NCBI RefSeq assembly: GCF_026712185.1 | Contig: NZ_JAPPUX010000001.1 | Coordinates: 124,001-188,000, forward strand | Reading direction: 5' to 3' | Source: Nocardioides pini | Lineage (GTDB): Bacteria > Actinomycetota > Actinomycetes > Propionibacteriales > Nocardioidaceae | Length of the DNA: 64,000 bases | Shown here: positions 8,596-19,993 of the stretch, in pieces | How positions within the stretch are numbered: the first letter of the stretch is position 1 | Layout of the letters: every line of letters begins with the position of its first letter | Program-made: the position numbers and the translations under genes | The notes under the pieces: generated by a model | Database searches by the model: none | What the model was told of the DNA's origin: nothing | What the model saw: only the letters and a program-made list of their open reading frames with translations

Positions 8596-9612
8596 ATGAA
8601 CCTCGTCGACTGGGACTTCGCCGTCACCGTGGGAACCCGGGTCGCCGGGCCGGGACCGGACGTGTCGCCCGACGAGGCCGCCGCCGCCGTCGTCGAACTC
8701 CGGGAGGGCGCGGTCCGCTCGAGCCCGCTGGTGCGCGAGTTCACCGGGCTGCACACCGAGGCGGGCACCGCGCCCGTGCTGGTGGTGGACCGCAAGGGCT
8801 GGCTGCGCGCCAACGCCGACGGCTTCGCCAAGCTCCTCACCCCGGTCGTCGACAAGCTGATCGAGAAGAAGGGTCCGCCGTCCGCCTTCGCCGAGGCCGT
8901 CGGCACCCGCGTCACCGGCGCCGAGGTCGGCCTGATGCTGGGCTTCCTCAGCAGCAAGGTGCTGGGCCAGTTCGACCCGTTCCACGACCCCTACGGGCGG
9001 CTGCTCCTCGTGGCGCCCAACATCGTCCACGTCGAGCGCGAGATCGGCGCCGACCCCACCGACTTCCGGCTGTGGGTGTGCCTGCACGAGGAGACCCACC
9101 GGGTGCAGTTCACGGCCAACCCGTGGCTCGGCCAGCACCTGATGACCCAGATGCACGCGGTCGCCGACACGCTCGAGCCGAGCGCGCTGCTCGACGGGCT
9201 CCGCCGCGGCGCCGACGTGCTTCGCGGGGGCAACGGCAGCATCATCGACCTCGTCTCCTCGCCCGAGCAGAAGGAAATCCTCGACCGGGTCACCGGTGTC
9301 ATGTCGCTGCTCGAGGGCCACGCCGACGTCGTGATGGACGGGGTCGGCCCCACCGTCATCCCGTCGGTCGCCGAGATCCGCCGCAAGTTCAACCAGCGTC
9401 GCAAGGGCGTCGGCGGCGTCGACAAGCTGCTGCGGCGCCTGCTCGGGCTCGACGCCAAGATGGCGCAGTACCGCGACGGAGCGGTGTTCGTGCGCCACGT
9501 CGTCGACAAGGTCGGCATGGAGGAGTTCAACGCCGTGTGGACCGGTCCCGAGACCCTGCCGTCCAAGGCCGAGATCACCGACCCCGACGCCTGGGTCGCC
9601 CGCGTTCTGTGA
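8596..9612 (+). CDS. zinc-dependent metalloprotease, F420-biosynthesis-associated family (DUF2342)
   Basis: 338 residues. The zinc site HEETH (within [11 protein letters not shown]) and a downstream EGHAD are visible, as in the actinobacterial DUF2342 metalloproteases annotated as 'coenzyme F420 biosynthesis-associated'. Lacks a signal peptide or membrane segment. Its place between dacB and tilS equals Rv3626c. The stop overlaps the tilS GTG, so both are co-translated. The substrate is unknown in the whole family; the F420 link is by phylogenetic profile only. Confidence 0.85.
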   Translation: MNLVDWDFAVTVGTRVAGPGPDVSPDEAAAAVVELREGAVRSSPLVREFTGLHTEAGTAPVLVVDRKGWLRANADGFAKLLTPVVDKLIEKKGPPSAFAEAVGTRVTGAEVGLMLGFLSSKVLGQFDPFHDPYGRLLLVAPNIVHVEREIGADPTDFRLWVCLHEETHRVQFTANPWLGQHLMTQMHAVADTLEPSALLDGLRRGADVLRGGNGSIIDLVSSPEQKEILDRVTGVMSLLEGHADVVMDGVGPTVIPSVAEIRRKFNQRRKGVGGVDKLLRRLLGLDAKMAQYRDGAVFVRHVVDKVGMEEFNAVWTGPETLPSKAEITDPDAWVARVL

Positions 9613-10583
9613 CGCTCCACCCGTCGGTCGCGGCGGTCCGGCTGCCGGTGCGCCGGACGCTCGCGGCGCTCGGCGGGCCCGCGACCGTCGCGGTGGCGTG
9701 CAGCGGTGGTGCGGACTCCCTCGCCCTCGCCTCCGCGGCCGTGTTCGAGGGGCACAAGCTCGGCCTGCGGGTGGTCGGGGTGACCGTCGACCACGGCCTG
9801 CAGCCCGGCTCGGCCGACCAGGCCGACCGCGTCGTCTCGCAGCTCGCGGCGATGGGCGTCGACGAGACGCTCACGGCACGCGTGGAAGTCGACGCCGTGT
9901 CCGGGCTGGGGCCGGAGGCCGCCGCCCGCGAGGCGAGGTACGCCGTCCTCGAACAGGTCGCCGCGCACCTGTCAGCCCCGCTCGTGCTGCTCGGCCACAC
10001 CCTCGACGACCAGGCCGAGACGGTGCTGCTCGGCCTCACGCGGGGCTCGGGCGGCCGGTCGCTCCAGGGCATGCGGCCGTCCTTCGGGGTGTTCGCGCGC
10101 CCGCTGCTCGGCGTACGCCGCGCGGACACGGTCACGGCCTGCCTCGTCGAGGGGCTCGAGGCCTGGGACGACCCGCACAACTCCGACCCGGGCTACACCC
10201 GCGTACGCGTCCGCGACCGGGTGCTGCCCGTCCTCGAGTCCGAGCTCGGCCCCGGGATCGCCGAGGCCCTGGCTCGCACCGCCGACCAGCTGCGCGAGGA
10301 CACCGCGCTGCTCGACGCCCTGGCCGCCGACGTCCTGGCCGACGCGCACCGCGACGGCGGCCTCGACGTGACGGTCCTCGCCGCCGCGCCCCCGTCGCTG
10401 CGCCACCGCGCCGTCCACCGCGCCGCCCTCGACGCCGGCTCGCCGCCCTCCGAGCTGACCCGCGACCACGTCCTCGGCGTCGACGAGCTCCTCGTGGGGT
10501 GGCGGGGCCAGAAGTGGATCGACCTCCCCGGCCCGCTCCGCGCCCTCCGCCGCGACGGGCTGCTGGTCATCGAGGCACCGTGA
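9609..10583 (+). CDS. tilS: tRNA(Ile)-lysidine synthetase
   Basis: 324 residues from the GTG at 9609, overlapping the metalloprotease stop by 4 nt. The PP-loop SGGADS (residues 32-37) is the ATP pyrophosphatase signature of TilS, which converts C34 of tRNA-Ile2 to lysidine so that it reads [17 protein letters not shown] and the RVRDRVLP segment are further TilS motifs. It is short, like other actinobacterial TilS, lacking the full C-terminal extension of the E. coli enzyme. Equivalent to Rv3625c. Confidence 0.93.
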   Translation: MTLHPSVAAVRLPVRRTLAALGGPATVAVACSGGADSLALASAAVFEGHKLGLRVVGVTVDHGLQPGSADQADRVVSQLAAMGVDETLTARVEVDAVSGLGPEAAAREARYAVLEQVAAHLSAPLVLLGHTLDDQAETVLLGLTRGSGGRSLQGMRPSFGVFARPLLGVRRADTVTACLVEGLEAWDDPHNSDPGYTRVRVRDRVLPVLESELGPGIAEALARTADQLREDTALLDALAADVLADAHRDGGLDVTVLAAAPPSLRHRAVHRAALDAGSPPSELTRDHVLGVDELLVGWRGQKWIDLPGPLRALRRDGLLVIEAP

Positions 10584-10649
10584 AGGCAGTCCGCGGCACC
10601 GGTCGCCGGGGTCACGCTCGCCCTCGACCGCCGGCGGGGCGAACTGCCT
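10584..10649. terminator. inverted repeat after tilS
   Basis: AGGCAGTcCGC (10584-10594) pairs with GCGaACTGCCT (10639-10649), 10 of 11 bases, around a GC-rich loop. No T-run follows. Possible terminator separating tilS from the hpt promoter. Confidence 0.3.
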
Positions 10650-10673
10650 GCATGGTGTTCGTCGATCGCCCCC

Positions 10674-10679
10674 TAGGCT
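10674..10679 (+). promoter_or_regulatory. -10 box of a leaderless promoter (hpt)
   Basis: TAGGCT, 7 nt before ATG 10687, with no ribosome site in between. Confidence 0.5.
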
Positions 10680-10686
10680 GACGCCC

Positions 10687-11238
10687 ATGGACTCGTCCCA
10701 CGTGGAGAACGACCTGGTCAACATCCTCTTCACCGAGGAGCAGATCCAGCAGCGGCTGGCCGAGATGGCCCTCCAGATCACCGAGGACTACGAGGGGCGC
10801 GACCTGCTCGTCGTCGGCGTCCTGCGTGGCGCCGTCATGGTGATGGCCGACCTCGCGCGATCGATGCCGCGGCACCTGGAGATGGACTGGATGGCCGTCA
10901 GCTCCTACGGGTCGGGCACCAAGTCGAGCGGCGTCGTGCGGATCCTCAAGGACCTCGACACCGACATCAGCGGCCGCGACGTGCTGATCGTCGACGAGAT
11001 CATCGACACCGGGCTGACCCTCAGCTGGCTGGTGAACAACCTCTCCAGCCGCAACCCCGCCAGCGTCGAGATCGCCACCCTGCTGCGCAAGCCCGAGGCG
11101 CTGTCGATGCCCGTCGAGCCGAAGTACGTCGGCTGGGACATCCCGAACGAGTTCGTCGTCGGCTACGGCCTCGACTACCGCGAGCGCTACCGCAACCTGC
11201 GCGACATCGGCACCCTCGCGCCCCACGTCTACTCCTGA
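10687..11238 (+). CDS. hpt: hypoxanthine phosphoribosyltransferase
   Basis: 183 residues, full length. The PRPP-binding loop VLIVDEIIDTGLTL and the DLLVVGVLRGAVMVMADL N-terminal segment are typical of Hpt. It salvages hypoxanthine and guanine to IMP and GMP. tilS-hpt-ftsH order is conserved across many bacteria; here it matches Rv3625c-Rv3624c-Rv3610c with intervening genes lost. Confidence 0.95.
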   Translation: MDSSHVENDLVNILFTEEQIQQRLAEMALQITEDYEGRDLLVVGVLRGAVMVMADLARSMPRHLEMDWMAVSSYGSGTKSSGVVRILKDLDTDISGRDVLIVDEIIDTGLTLSWLVNNLSSRNPASVEIATLLRKPEALSMPVEPKYVGWDIPNEFVVGYGLDYRERYRNLRDIGTLAPHVYS

Positions 11239-11312
11239 TCGGCCGCACCGTCGTCGGCGAACGGGTCGCCCCGCTTCACCCCGCCTGAAAGAATGAGTGC
11301 CCCGGCGGCGTG

Positions 11313-11318
11313 TAGCGT
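11313..11318 (+). promoter_or_regulatory. putative -10 box of ftsH-fol operon
   Basis: TAGCGT about 35 nt before the ftsH start. Unlike most neighbours it leaves room for a short leader with a GAAAG ribosome site (11342-11346). Confidence 0.35.
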
Positions 11319-11352
11319 CGCCTCCTCACCTCCGAACCGCTGAAAGTTGCCT

Positions 11353-13406
<2,054 letters not shown>

Positions 13407-13410
<4 letters not shown>

Positions 13411-14024
13411 CCGACCCCGTCACCGTGCCGGAGCGCGCACCGGAGGACGTGCCCGCCTTCGACCATGCTCGGGCGGAGGCCGCCGTCCGCGAGCTCCTCG
13501 CTGCGATCGGCGAGGACCCCGAGCGTGAGGGGCTGCGCGACACCCCCGCCCGGGTCGCGCGCGCCTACGCCGAGCTCACCCAGGGCCTGCGCCAGCGGCC
13601 CGAGGACGTCCTGACCACCACGTTCGACCTCGGTCACGACGAGATGGTGCTGGTGCGCGACATCGAGCTGTGGTCGATGTGCGAGCACCACCTCGTGCCC
13701 TTCACCGGGGTCGCCCACGTGGGCTACATCCCGGCCGAGACCGGCAAGATCACCGGCCTGTCCAAGCTCGCGCGGCTCGTCGACGTCTTCGCCAAGCGGC
13801 CGCAGGTCCAGGAGCGCCTGACCACCCAGGTCGCCGACGCGCTGATGGAGATCCTCGAGGCGCGCGGCGTCATCGTGGTCATCGAGGCCGAGCACCTCTG
13901 CATGACCATGCGCGGCGTCCGCAAGGCGGGGGCGCGCACCATCACGTCCGCCGTGCGCGGCCAGATGCACAACGCCGCCACCCGTGCCGAGGCCATGGCC
14001 CTCATCCGCTCGGGCACCAGGTGA
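13407..14024 (+). CDS. folE: GTP cyclohydrolase I (type IA)
   Basis: 205 residues, GTG start inside the ftsH stop. It makes dihydroneopterin triphosphate from GTP, the first step of folate synthesis. Zinc ligands are visible in [10 protein letters not shown] (Cys92, His95) and LCMTMRG. First of four consecutive folate genes, all overlapping, so ftsH-folE-folP-folB-folK is one operon. Confidence 0.96.
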
Positions 14025-14866
14025 GCGAGGGCGTGCCTCCCGCCTCCCGGTCCGCCCGGGTGATGGGGATCGTCAACGTCACGCCCGACTCGTTCTCCGA
14101 CGGCGGCCGCTGGGCCACCACCGAGGCTGCCGTGGCCCACGGCCGGCACCTCGTGGAGCAGGGCGCCGACGTCCTCGACATCGGCGGCGAGTCGACCCGC
14201 CCGGGCGCCACGCGTCCCCTGGTCGCCGAGGAGCTCGACCGCGTCGTCCCGGTCATCCGCGAGCTGACGGCCGACGGCGCCGTCGTGTCGGTCGACACCA
14301 TGCGCTCGGAGGTCGCGGCGGCGGCACTCGGCGCCGGCGCGACGATCGTCAACGACGTCTCGGGCGGGCTGGCCGACCCGCGGATCCTCGACGTCGTCGC
14401 CGACAGCGACGCCTCCTACGTCGCCATGCACTGGCGCGCCCACGCCGACCGCATGCGCGACTTCTCCGACTACTCGCCCGACGGCGTCGTGGCGTCCGTA
14501 CGCCGCGAGCTGGGCGAGCGGCTCGACGCGGTCCTGGCCGCCGGCGTCCCGCGCGACCGGGTGGTCCTCGACCCCGGCCTGGGGTTCGCCAAGAAGCCCC
14601 GCCACAACTGGGAGCTCCTGGCCGCGCTCGACACGCTGCGCGACCTTGGCTGCCCGCTGCTCGTGGGCGCCAGCCGCAAGTCGTTCCTCGGGTCGCTGCT
14701 GGCCGTCGACGGATCGCCGAGGCCGGTGGGGGAGCGCGAGCACGCCCACGTCGCCCTGGTCACGCTGCTGGCCGTCCGCGGGGTCGACCTCCTGCGCGTG
14801 CACGACGTACGGGCCACGCGCGACGCGCTCGCGGTCGTGGCCGCGATGGAAGGAGGCCGGACATGA
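14021..14866 (+). CDS. folP: dihydropteroate synthase
   Basis: 281 residues, GTG start overlapping the folE stop. Signatures are [15 protein letters not shown] near the N-terminus and [11 protein letters not shown] (pterin and pyrophosphate binding), with GASRKSFLG later. It joins 6-hydroxymethyl-dihydropterin-PP and p-aminobenzoate and is the sulfonamide target. Stop overlaps folB (ATGA). Confidence 0.96.
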   Translation: MSEGVPPASRSARVMGIVNVTPDSFSDGGRWATTEAAVAHGRHLVEQGADVLDIGGESTRPGATRPLVAEELDRVVPVIRELTADGAVVSVDTMRSEVAAAALGAGATIVNDVSGGLADPRILDVVADSDASYVAMHWRAHADRMRDFSDYSPDGVVASVRRELGERLDAVLAAGVPRDRVVLDPGLGFAKKPRHNWELLAALDTLRDLGCPLLVGASRKSFLGSLLAVDGSPRPVGEREHAHVALVTLLAVRGVDLLRVHDVRATRDALAVVAAMEGGRT

Positions 14867-15237
14867 GCGACGAGCTGTCCGTGACGGGCATCGAGTGCTT
14901 CGCCCACCACGGTGTCTTCGACTTCGAGAGGCGCGAGGGCCAGGTCTTCCTGGTCGACCTGGTGCTCGGCATCGACACCCGGCGCGCAGCCGCCTCCGAC
15001 GACCTCGCGGAGACCGTGAACTACGGCACGTTGGTGGCGGACGTGAAGGCTGCCGTCGAGCGCGACCCGGTCGACCTGATAGAAACCGTCGCTCAACGCA
15101 TCACCGATGTGTGCCTGTTGGACACTCGTGTTGAATGGGCGCGAGTCACGCTGCACAAACCTGATGCCCCCATCGACGCGACGTACTCGGACGTCGCGCT
15201 GACGATCACCAGAACGCGAGGCAACGCTCATGACTGA
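14863..15237 (+). CDS. folB: dihydroneopterin aldolase
   Basis: 124 residues, normal FolB size; AAGGAGG ribosome site within folP. Catalytic Glu and the GIECFAHHGVFDFER N-terminus identify it; Lys of TLHKPDAPI near the end is the conserved catalytic-site lysine. It converts dihydroneopterin to 6-hydroxymethyl-dihydropterin and glycolaldehyde. Overlaps folK by 8 nt. Confidence 0.95.
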   Translation: MSDELSVTGIECFAHHGVFDFERREGQVFLVDLVLGIDTRRAAASDDLAETVNYGTLVADVKAAVERDPVDLIETVAQRITDVCLLDTRVEWARVTLHKPDAPIDATYSDVALTITRTRGNAHD

Positions 15238-15799
15238 GACTCCCAACCCCCACATCGTGGATGCCGACTCCCTCACCGGGGAGATGCACCCGATCCGTCG
15301 GGTGGTGCTCGGGCTGGGCTCGAACCTCGGCGAGCGCCTGGCCTCCCTCCAGGGGGCGGTCAACGCCCTCGCGGACACCCCGGACTTCTTCGTCACCGGC
15401 GTCTCGCCCGTCTACGAGACGGAGCCGGTTGACTCGCCCGAGGGCTCGCGTCCCTACCTGAACGCCGTCCTGCTGGCCGACACCACGCTCCCCGCCGCCC
15501 GCCTGATGGAGCGCGCGCTGGCGATCGAGGACGCCTTCGACCGCGAGCGCAGCGACATTCGCAACGCCCCGCGCACGCTCGACGTCGACCTGATCGTCGT
15601 CGGTGACCGCCGTTCCAACGAGGACTTCCTCCGCCTGCCGCACCCGCGCGCCCACGAGCGCGCCTTCGTCCTGCAGCCGTGGCACGACCTGGAGCCCGAC
15701 GCGGTCTTCCCGGACCGCGGCCCGATCGCCGAGCTGCTCGACGCCTCCGACTCCTCGGGCGTCAAGAGGCGCGAGGACCTCACGCTCGAGGTCGAGTGA
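15230..15799 (+). CDS. folK: 2-amino-4-hydroxy-6-hydroxymethyldihydropteridine pyrophosphokinase
   Basis: 189 residues. HPPK signatures LGLGSNLGERLASL and RNAPRTLDVDLI are intact. It pyrophosphorylates the pterin for FolP. It has an N-terminal extension of about 20 residues before the usual start. Last of the folate genes proper; DUF3180 follows 13 nt later in the same operon, as in mycobacteria. Confidence 0.95.
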   Translation: MTETPNPHIVDADSLTGEMHPIRRVVLGLGSNLGERLASLQGAVNALADTPDFFVTGVSPVYETEPVDSPEGSRPYLNAVLLADTTLPAARLMERALAIEDAFDRERSDIRNAPRTLDVDLIVVGDRRSNEDFLRLPHPRAHERAFVLQPWHDLEPDAVFPDRGPIAELLDASDSSGVKRREDLTLEVE

Positions 15800-15812
15800 G
15801 CAGGGACCCCGA

Positions 15813-16316
15813 GTGAGCGGGGCCGGTCCGGACGCGCCCGACGAGGAGCCCGACGAGCCGCGGGGCACCCTTCACCCGACCTCGGCGCGCGCCCTGACGG
15901 CGTGCATCGTCGTCGGGCTGGCCCTCGGGTGGGCGCTCCACCCCGTCGTGAGCGCCGTGTCCGGCGGCCCGCCGCTGGTGTCGTGGGTGCAGGCGCTGGT
16001 GCTCGTGATGGTCGCCGCGATCATGGGCTTCCTCGCCTGGAGCACCTGGCAGACCGTCCACGTGCGTGGGCAGCGGCTCGAGCCGCAGCAGGCCGTCAAC
16101 CGGCTCGTGCTCGCCCGTGCGTGCGCCCTCGCCGGTGCCGCGGTGACCGCCGGCTACCTCGGCTACGCCGTCAGCTGGCTCGGTGACGAGTCGCGCTACG
16201 CCGACCGCTGGATCCTCCGCTCACTGGTCGCGGCCGCCGGAGCGGCGGGCGTGACGCTCGCCTCGCTCGCGCTCGAGCGTGCGTGTCGCACGGACGGCGG
16301 GCGGCCGCGCCCCTAG
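15813..16316 (+). CDS. DUF3180 membrane protein
   Basis: 167 residues from GTG 15813 (AGGGA six bases upstream). Four hydrophobic segments arranged as two hairpins (around residues 28-46, 54-72, 95-115 and 130-150) with a charged cytoplasmic loop. The position directly after folK and the topology match the Rv3605c family, whose function is unknown. Co-transcription with folate genes is suggested by the 13-nt gap. Confidence 0.75.
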   Translation: MSGAGPDAPDEEPDEPRGTLHPTSARALTACIVVGLALGWALHPVVSAVSGGPPLVSWVQALVLVMVAAIMGFLAWSTWQTVHVRGQRLEPQQAVNRLVLARACALAGAAVTAGYLGYAVSWLGDESRYADRWILRSLVAAAGAAGVTLASLALERACRTDGGRPRP

Positions 16317-16319
16317 TCT
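16314..16319 (+). promoter_or_regulatory. -10 box of a leaderless promoter
   Basis: TAGTCT ends 7 nt before ATG 16327. It overlaps the TAG stop of the DUF3180 gene. Confidence 0.5.
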
Positions 16320-16326
16320 GGGCGCC

Positions 16327-16944
16327 ATGCCTTCCCAGCAGCCCCAGCCGTCACAGGCGTCCCGTACGCCTGCTCGTCGCCGCCAGCGCAGCACGCGCCT
16401 GGCCGTGGCCGTCGCGCTCCTCGCCGTCGGCGCGGCGCTCGTGATCGGCGCGCTCGCGTCCTCGTCGGCCGGCCTGACGGCTGTCGCCGCCGTCGTGGCG
16501 GTGCTGGCCGGGGCGGCCGCCACCCGCATCACCCACTCCGAGCTCATGCAGGCGCGCCGCGACGCCGCGCGCGACCGGGCCGTGCAGGCGCAGGAGTACC
16601 GCGCCCTCACCGAGCGTCGTACCGCCGAGTCCGCTGCCTTCGCCGCCGACATGCGCCGCAAGATCGCCGAGCGCGAGGAGGCCATCGACGTCCTCGAGCG
16701 CGCCCTCTCCAGCGCCCAGAAGAACGCTGCCGAGCAGACCCTCAAGCGCGGCCAGGAGGCCCGCCGCGCCGACGCCGCCGAGCGGGGTCGCGACGAGGCC
16801 GAGCGTGGCCGCGAGGACGCCGAGGGCCGCGCCGCCGAGGCGATCGTGGTCGTCGCCGAGCTCGAGGCCGAGATCGACGTCCTCCGCGCCGAGCTGGACT
16901 CCCTGCGCGCCGCCGCCGCGCGCCGCAACCACAAGAGCGCCTGA
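16327..16944 (+). CDS. membrane-anchored coiled-coil protein of unknown function
   Basis: 205 residues. After a basic Ser/Gln/Pro-rich start come two adjacent membrane helices (~25-45 and 47-65). The rest (~70-200) is almost wholly Ala/Glu/Arg-rich and predicted to form a long coiled coil, with DEAERGREDAEGRAAEA as an example. I do not recognise a named family. Topology suggests a cytoplasmic coiled coil tethered to the membrane, possibly a scaffold for cell-envelope proteins; that is speculation. Confidence 0.6.
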   Translation: MPSQQPQPSQASRTPARRRQRSTRLAVAVALLAVGAALVIGALASSSAGLTAVAAVVAVLAGAAATRITHSELMQARRDAARDRAVQAQEYRALTERRTAESAAFAADMRRKIAEREEAIDVLERALSSAQKNAAEQTLKRGQEARRADAAERGRDEAERGREDAEGRAAEAIVVVAELEAEIDVLRAELDSLRAAAARRNHKSA

Positions 16945-17005
16945 GGCGCCACCTGACCCACCGCCCCGGGGGCACGGGAGGGGGCGTACGGAACAATGGC
17001 CGTTC

Positions 17006-18103
17006 GTGATCCCCGAGGACAACCGGTTCGAGAGCGACCCCGCCGACGCCCTTCCCGACGACCCGGGGCTCCCGGCGGGCTGGGTCGCCGAGACGCCCGA
17101 CGGTGACGACCCCGCGACCGTCGAGCGGCTGACCGAGCTGCTGCGCGAGCACGAGCGGGCCGGTCGCGGCTGGGCCGGATCGGGCGAGGACGAGGTCCGG
17201 GTCGAGGTCTCCGAGCGCGGCGTGGCGATGCGCGAGAACATCGTCGTACGCGACCCAGCCGGCACGATCCAGGCCTGGGGGAGCGTGCACGACCGCGCCG
17301 AGGGGCGGATGCTCTTCGTCCACATCGTCGGCCGCGACGTCGACGAGCGGGCCGCCGACCGGTGCAGCGAGGTGCTGTTCGAGTGGGCCGAGGCGCAGGC
17401 GCGGGCCGTGGGCGCGGCGCGGGGCCTGGCCGAGCAGCAGATCGACACCGGCTCCTTCGCCGACGACGAGCGGCAGCACACCTGGCTGGCCGACGCCGGC
17501 TTCGAGCGGGTGCGCACCTGGTGGCAGATGAGCCGCTCGGTGGAGGCCGCGGAGGCCGAGCTCGTGCCCGACCCGGCGCGGTGGGAGCGCAAGGGCGTCG
17601 TGTTCCGACTCGTCGAGCGGCAGGGCGGACAGGACTCCGACGGGATGCCCGACGAGGGCGACCTGCGCGCGGTCCACGACGTGCTCGAGGGGGCGTTCAC
17701 CGACCACTTCAACTCGGCGGAGGAGACCTTCGACGAGTTCATCCACCGGCTCCGCGAGGACCCGGGCCACCGGTGGGACCACTGGTGGCTGGCCGAGATC
17801 GTCGACGGGGAGGGCGGTGAGCCGGAGGCGGCCGGCGCCCTGGTCGGCTCGGTGAGCGAGTCCGGCACCGGCCCCGACGGGTCGTACGTCGCCTACCTCG
17901 GCGTGCTCGAGTCCGCGCGCGGCCGCGGCGTGGCCACCGGCCTGCTCCGCACGATCATCGCCGACGCGGCGTCCCGTGGCCGCGACCGCGTCGGCCTCGA
18001 GGTCGACGCCGACTCGCCGACCGGTGCGGACGGCCTCTACACGGCGATGGGCTGGGGGACGAAGTACGTCACGGAGTCCTGGCACCGCACCGTCGCGGTC
18101 TGA
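17006..18103 (+). CDS. GNAT-family acetyltransferase, tandem GNAT domains
   Basis: 365 residues from GTG 17006; AACAAT ends 8 nt before it, giving a leaderless start. The second domain (~210-365) carries the acetyl-CoA motif ARGRGVATGLL. The first (~30-190) keeps the fold pattern but a degenerate pyrophosphate loop. Two-domain GNATs of this type resemble mycothiol synthase MshD, but the sequence lacks enough to claim that. Substrate unknown. Confidence 0.75.
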   Translation: MIPEDNRFESDPADALPDDPGLPAGWVAETPDGDDPATVERLTELLREHERAGRGWAGSGEDEVRVEVSERGVAMRENIVVRDPAGTIQAWGSVHDRAEGRMLFVHIVGRDVDERAADRCSEVLFEWAEAQARAVGAARGLAEQQIDTGSFADDERQHTWLADAGFERVRTWWQMSRSVEAAEAELVPDPARWERKGVVFRLVERQGGQDSDGMPDEGDLRAVHDVLEGAFTDHFNSAEETFDEFIHRLREDPGHRWDHWWLAEIVDGEGGEPEAAGALVGSVSESGTGPDGSYVAYLGVLESARGRGVATGLLRTIIADAASRGRDRVGLEVDADSPTGADGLYTAMGWGTKYVTESWHRTVAV

Positions 18104-18196
18104 CCGTCCAGGCGCACCGCTCGGCGCCGCCGCGCCGGACGTGACACACCCCCGCCCACGTCCTGCGCCGGATCGGTCCCGGTTCTGACACGGTGC

Positions 18197-18235
18197 GTGC
18201 CACTACCGCCGGATCGTGTCGGCGGGTTGCGGCAC
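18197..18235. terminator. imperfect hairpin between convergent genes
   Basis: GTGCC...CCGCCG / CGGCGG...GGCAC with a bulge and two mismatches, in the 200-nt gap between the GNAT gene and opuCA. The flanks also carry a direct CACGGTG repeat. Candidate bidirectional terminator. Confidence 0.35.
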
Positions 18236-18280
18236 GGTGTGTGTCGGAACAGCCGGCGCGCCGCCGTGGGTCGCGGCGCC

Positions 18281-18299
18281 CCCCGTGACAGAAACGGGG
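18281..18299. terminator. small hairpin after the opuCA stop
   Basis: CCCCGT-GACAGAA-ACGGGG, 6-bp stem, 9 nt beyond the minus-strand stop codon at 18308. No T-run. Confidence 0.35.
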
Positions 18300-18307
18300 C
18301 GGCAGCG

Positions 18308-19291
18308 CTACCGGAGCGACTCGCGGAGCGCGCGGTGCACGCCGGCGGGCGTGAGCACGCCGAGGAACGTCGGCCCGCGGCGCACCCCGACCACCGGCTT
18401 GTCGTCGCGCAGCATCGCGGCGAGGGCGTCCTCGAGCGAGGAGTCGATGTCGATCGCCGACCCGAGGTCACCGGTGGAGACGCCGTCGATCGGCTCGAGG
18501 TGCTCCTCGCGGAGCCGGGTCACGGTGAGGGTGCGGAGGCCGCCCGAGCCCACGAAGTCGGCCACCTGGTCGTCGGCCGGGTGGGCGAGCAGCTCGCCGG
18601 GGGTGGCGTACTGGGCGAGCCGGCCGCCCGCGGCGAACACGGCGACGCGGTCGCCCATGCGGATGGCCTCGTCGATGTCGTGGGTCACGAGCACCACGGT
18701 CTTGCCGAGCTCGTCCTGGAGTCGGCGGAACTCGTCCTGGAGGCGGCCGCGCACGATCGGGTCGACGGCGCCGAAGGGCTCGTCCATGAGCAGCACGGGC
18801 GGGTTGGCCGCGAGCGCGCGGGCGACGCCGACGCGCTGCCGCTGACCGCCGGACAGCTCGTGGGGGTACTTGCGGGCGTACTGCGCCGGCTCGAGGCCCA
18901 CGGTGTCGAGCAGCTCGTGGGCGCGCTCGCGCGCGACGGCCTTCGACTCGCCGTAGAGCAGCGGCACGGTCATGACGTTCTGCTCGATGCGCTGGTGGGG
19001 GAACAGGCCGATCTGCTGGATGACGTAGCCGATGCCGCGGCGCAGCTGGACCGGGTCGGCGTCGGTGACGTCCTGCCCGTCGAGCCAGATGCGACCGGTG
19101 GTCGGCTCGATCAGCCGGTTGATCATCTTCAGCGTCGTCGACTTGCCGCACCCGGAGGGGCCGACGAGGCAGACCATCTCCCCGCGCGCGACCTCGAGGT
19201 CGAGCTCGTGGACGGCCACGGTCCCGTCGGGATAGGTCTTGCCCACGCCCTCGAGCCGGATCATCGGCTCGGCGCCCCGTGTAGCGTCCAT
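18308..19291 (-). CDS. opuCA: osmoprotectant/betaine ABC transporter ATP-binding protein
   Basis: 327 residues from ATG 19291 (leaderless; an internal ATG at 19264 would give 318). Walker A GPSGCGKST, Q-loop, signature LSGGQRQRVG and Walker B LLMDEPFGAVD are intact, followed by a C-terminal CBS-like regulatory domain (~250-320) as in OpuCA/ProV proteins, which senses ionic strength or c-di-AMP in relatives. It powers uptake of betaine-type compounds together with the divergent permease and binding-protein genes 3 nt away. Confidence 0.88.
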   Translation of the reverse strand: MDATRGAEPMIRLEGVGKTYPDGTVAVHELDLEVARGEMVCLVGPSGCGKSTTLKMINRLIEPTTGRIWLDGQDVTDADPVQLRRGIGYVIQQIGLFPHQRIEQNVMTVPLLYGESKAVARERAHELLDTVGLEPAQYARKYPHELSGGQRQRVGVARALAANPPVLLMDEPFGAVDPIVRGRLQDEFRRLQDELGKTVVLVTHDIDEAIRMGDRVAVFAAGGRLAQYATPGELLAHPADDQVADFVGSGGLRTLTVTRLREEHLEPIDGVSTGDLGSAIDIDSSLEDALAAMLRDDKPVVGVRRGPTFLGVLTPAGVHRALRESLR

Positions 19292-19303
19292 GCCGTGACC
19301 TTA
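19282..19303. promoter_or_regulatory. interlocked divergent leaderless promoters, opuCA and opu permease
   Basis: On the plus strand TAGCGT (19282-19287) lies 7 nt before GTG 19295. On the minus strand TAAGGT (19303-19298) lies 6 nt before ATG 19291. The two start codons are 3 nt apart, so each -10 box is inside the first codons of the opposite gene. Confidence 0.5.
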
Positions 19304-19993
19304 CTGGGGGCGGCCGAGGAGCCCAGTTGCTACAGCCGGCTCGTCAACGACTGGGTCTGCGCCGACTACGTGTCCGACCGCCAGCAGGAGATCGTCGACG
19401 CGACGCTCCAGCACATCGGGATCACGGTCGTGTCGGTGCTGCTGGGGCTCGTCATCGCGTTCCCGCTCGCCTTGCTGGCCCGCCGGCTGCCGCGGCTGGA
19501 GTCGGCGATCCTCGCGATCACCACCGGCATCTACACCGTGCCGTCGCTCGCGCTCTTCCCGCTGCTGGTGCCGTTCACCGGCCTGTCGGCGACGACGGTC
19601 GTGATCGGGCTCGCCCTCTACGCGCTGACGATCCTGGTGCGCAGCCTGCTCGAGGGCCTCCGGGCCGTGCCCGACGACGTACGCGAGTCGGCCACGGGTC
19701 TCGGCTACGGCCCCGGTGGCCTGCTGATGCGGATCGAGCTGCCGCTGGCGCTGCCGGTCCTGGTGGCCGGCCTGCGGGTGGCCACGGTCTCGACGGTCGC
19801 CCTGACGACGGTCGGCTCGCTGGTGGCGTACGGCGGGCTGGGCAACCTGATCAAGGACGGGGTGCTCACCAACTTCCGCGCCGAGCTGTTCACGGCGTCC
19901 GTGCTGTGCGTCGTGCTCGCCGTGCTGCTCGACCTCCTCCTGGTGCTGCTGCAACGGGTGCTGACGCCGTGGACGAAGGGAGCCGCAGCATGA
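19295..19993 (+). CDS. opuCB: osmoprotectant ABC transporter permease 1
   Basis: 232 residues from GTG 19295. Five to six membrane helices with the ABC permease EAA loop (DVRESATGLGYGPGGLLMRIELPLA, split here as DVRESATGLGYG and LLMRIELPLA). The N-terminus (Cys-containing, before the first helix) is longer than usual. Overlaps the second permease by ATGA. Confidence 0.87.
   Translation: MTLLGAAEEPSCYSRLVNDWVCADYVSDRQQEIVDATLQHIGITVVSVLLGLVIAFPLALLARRLPRLESAILAITTGIYTVPSLALFPLLVPFTGLSATTVVIGLALYALTILVRSLLEGLRAVPDDVRESATGLGYGPGGLLMRIELPLALPVLVAGLRVATVSTVALTTVGSLVAYGGLGNLIKDGVLTNFRAELFTASVLCVVLAVLLDLLLVLLQRVLTPWTKGAAA

Noticed and set aside
6355..9498. A 1047-codon open frame on the minus strand
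   Set aside because: Only its last 179 codons (ppa) resemble a protein; the rest is antisense to dacB and the metalloprotease, with Arg/Gly/Ala/His composition typical of antisense high-GC DNA.
18104..18307. A plus-strand open frame running from 18197 into the opu permease
   Set aside because: The upstream ~365 codons are antisense to opuCA; the permease proper begins at GTG 19295.
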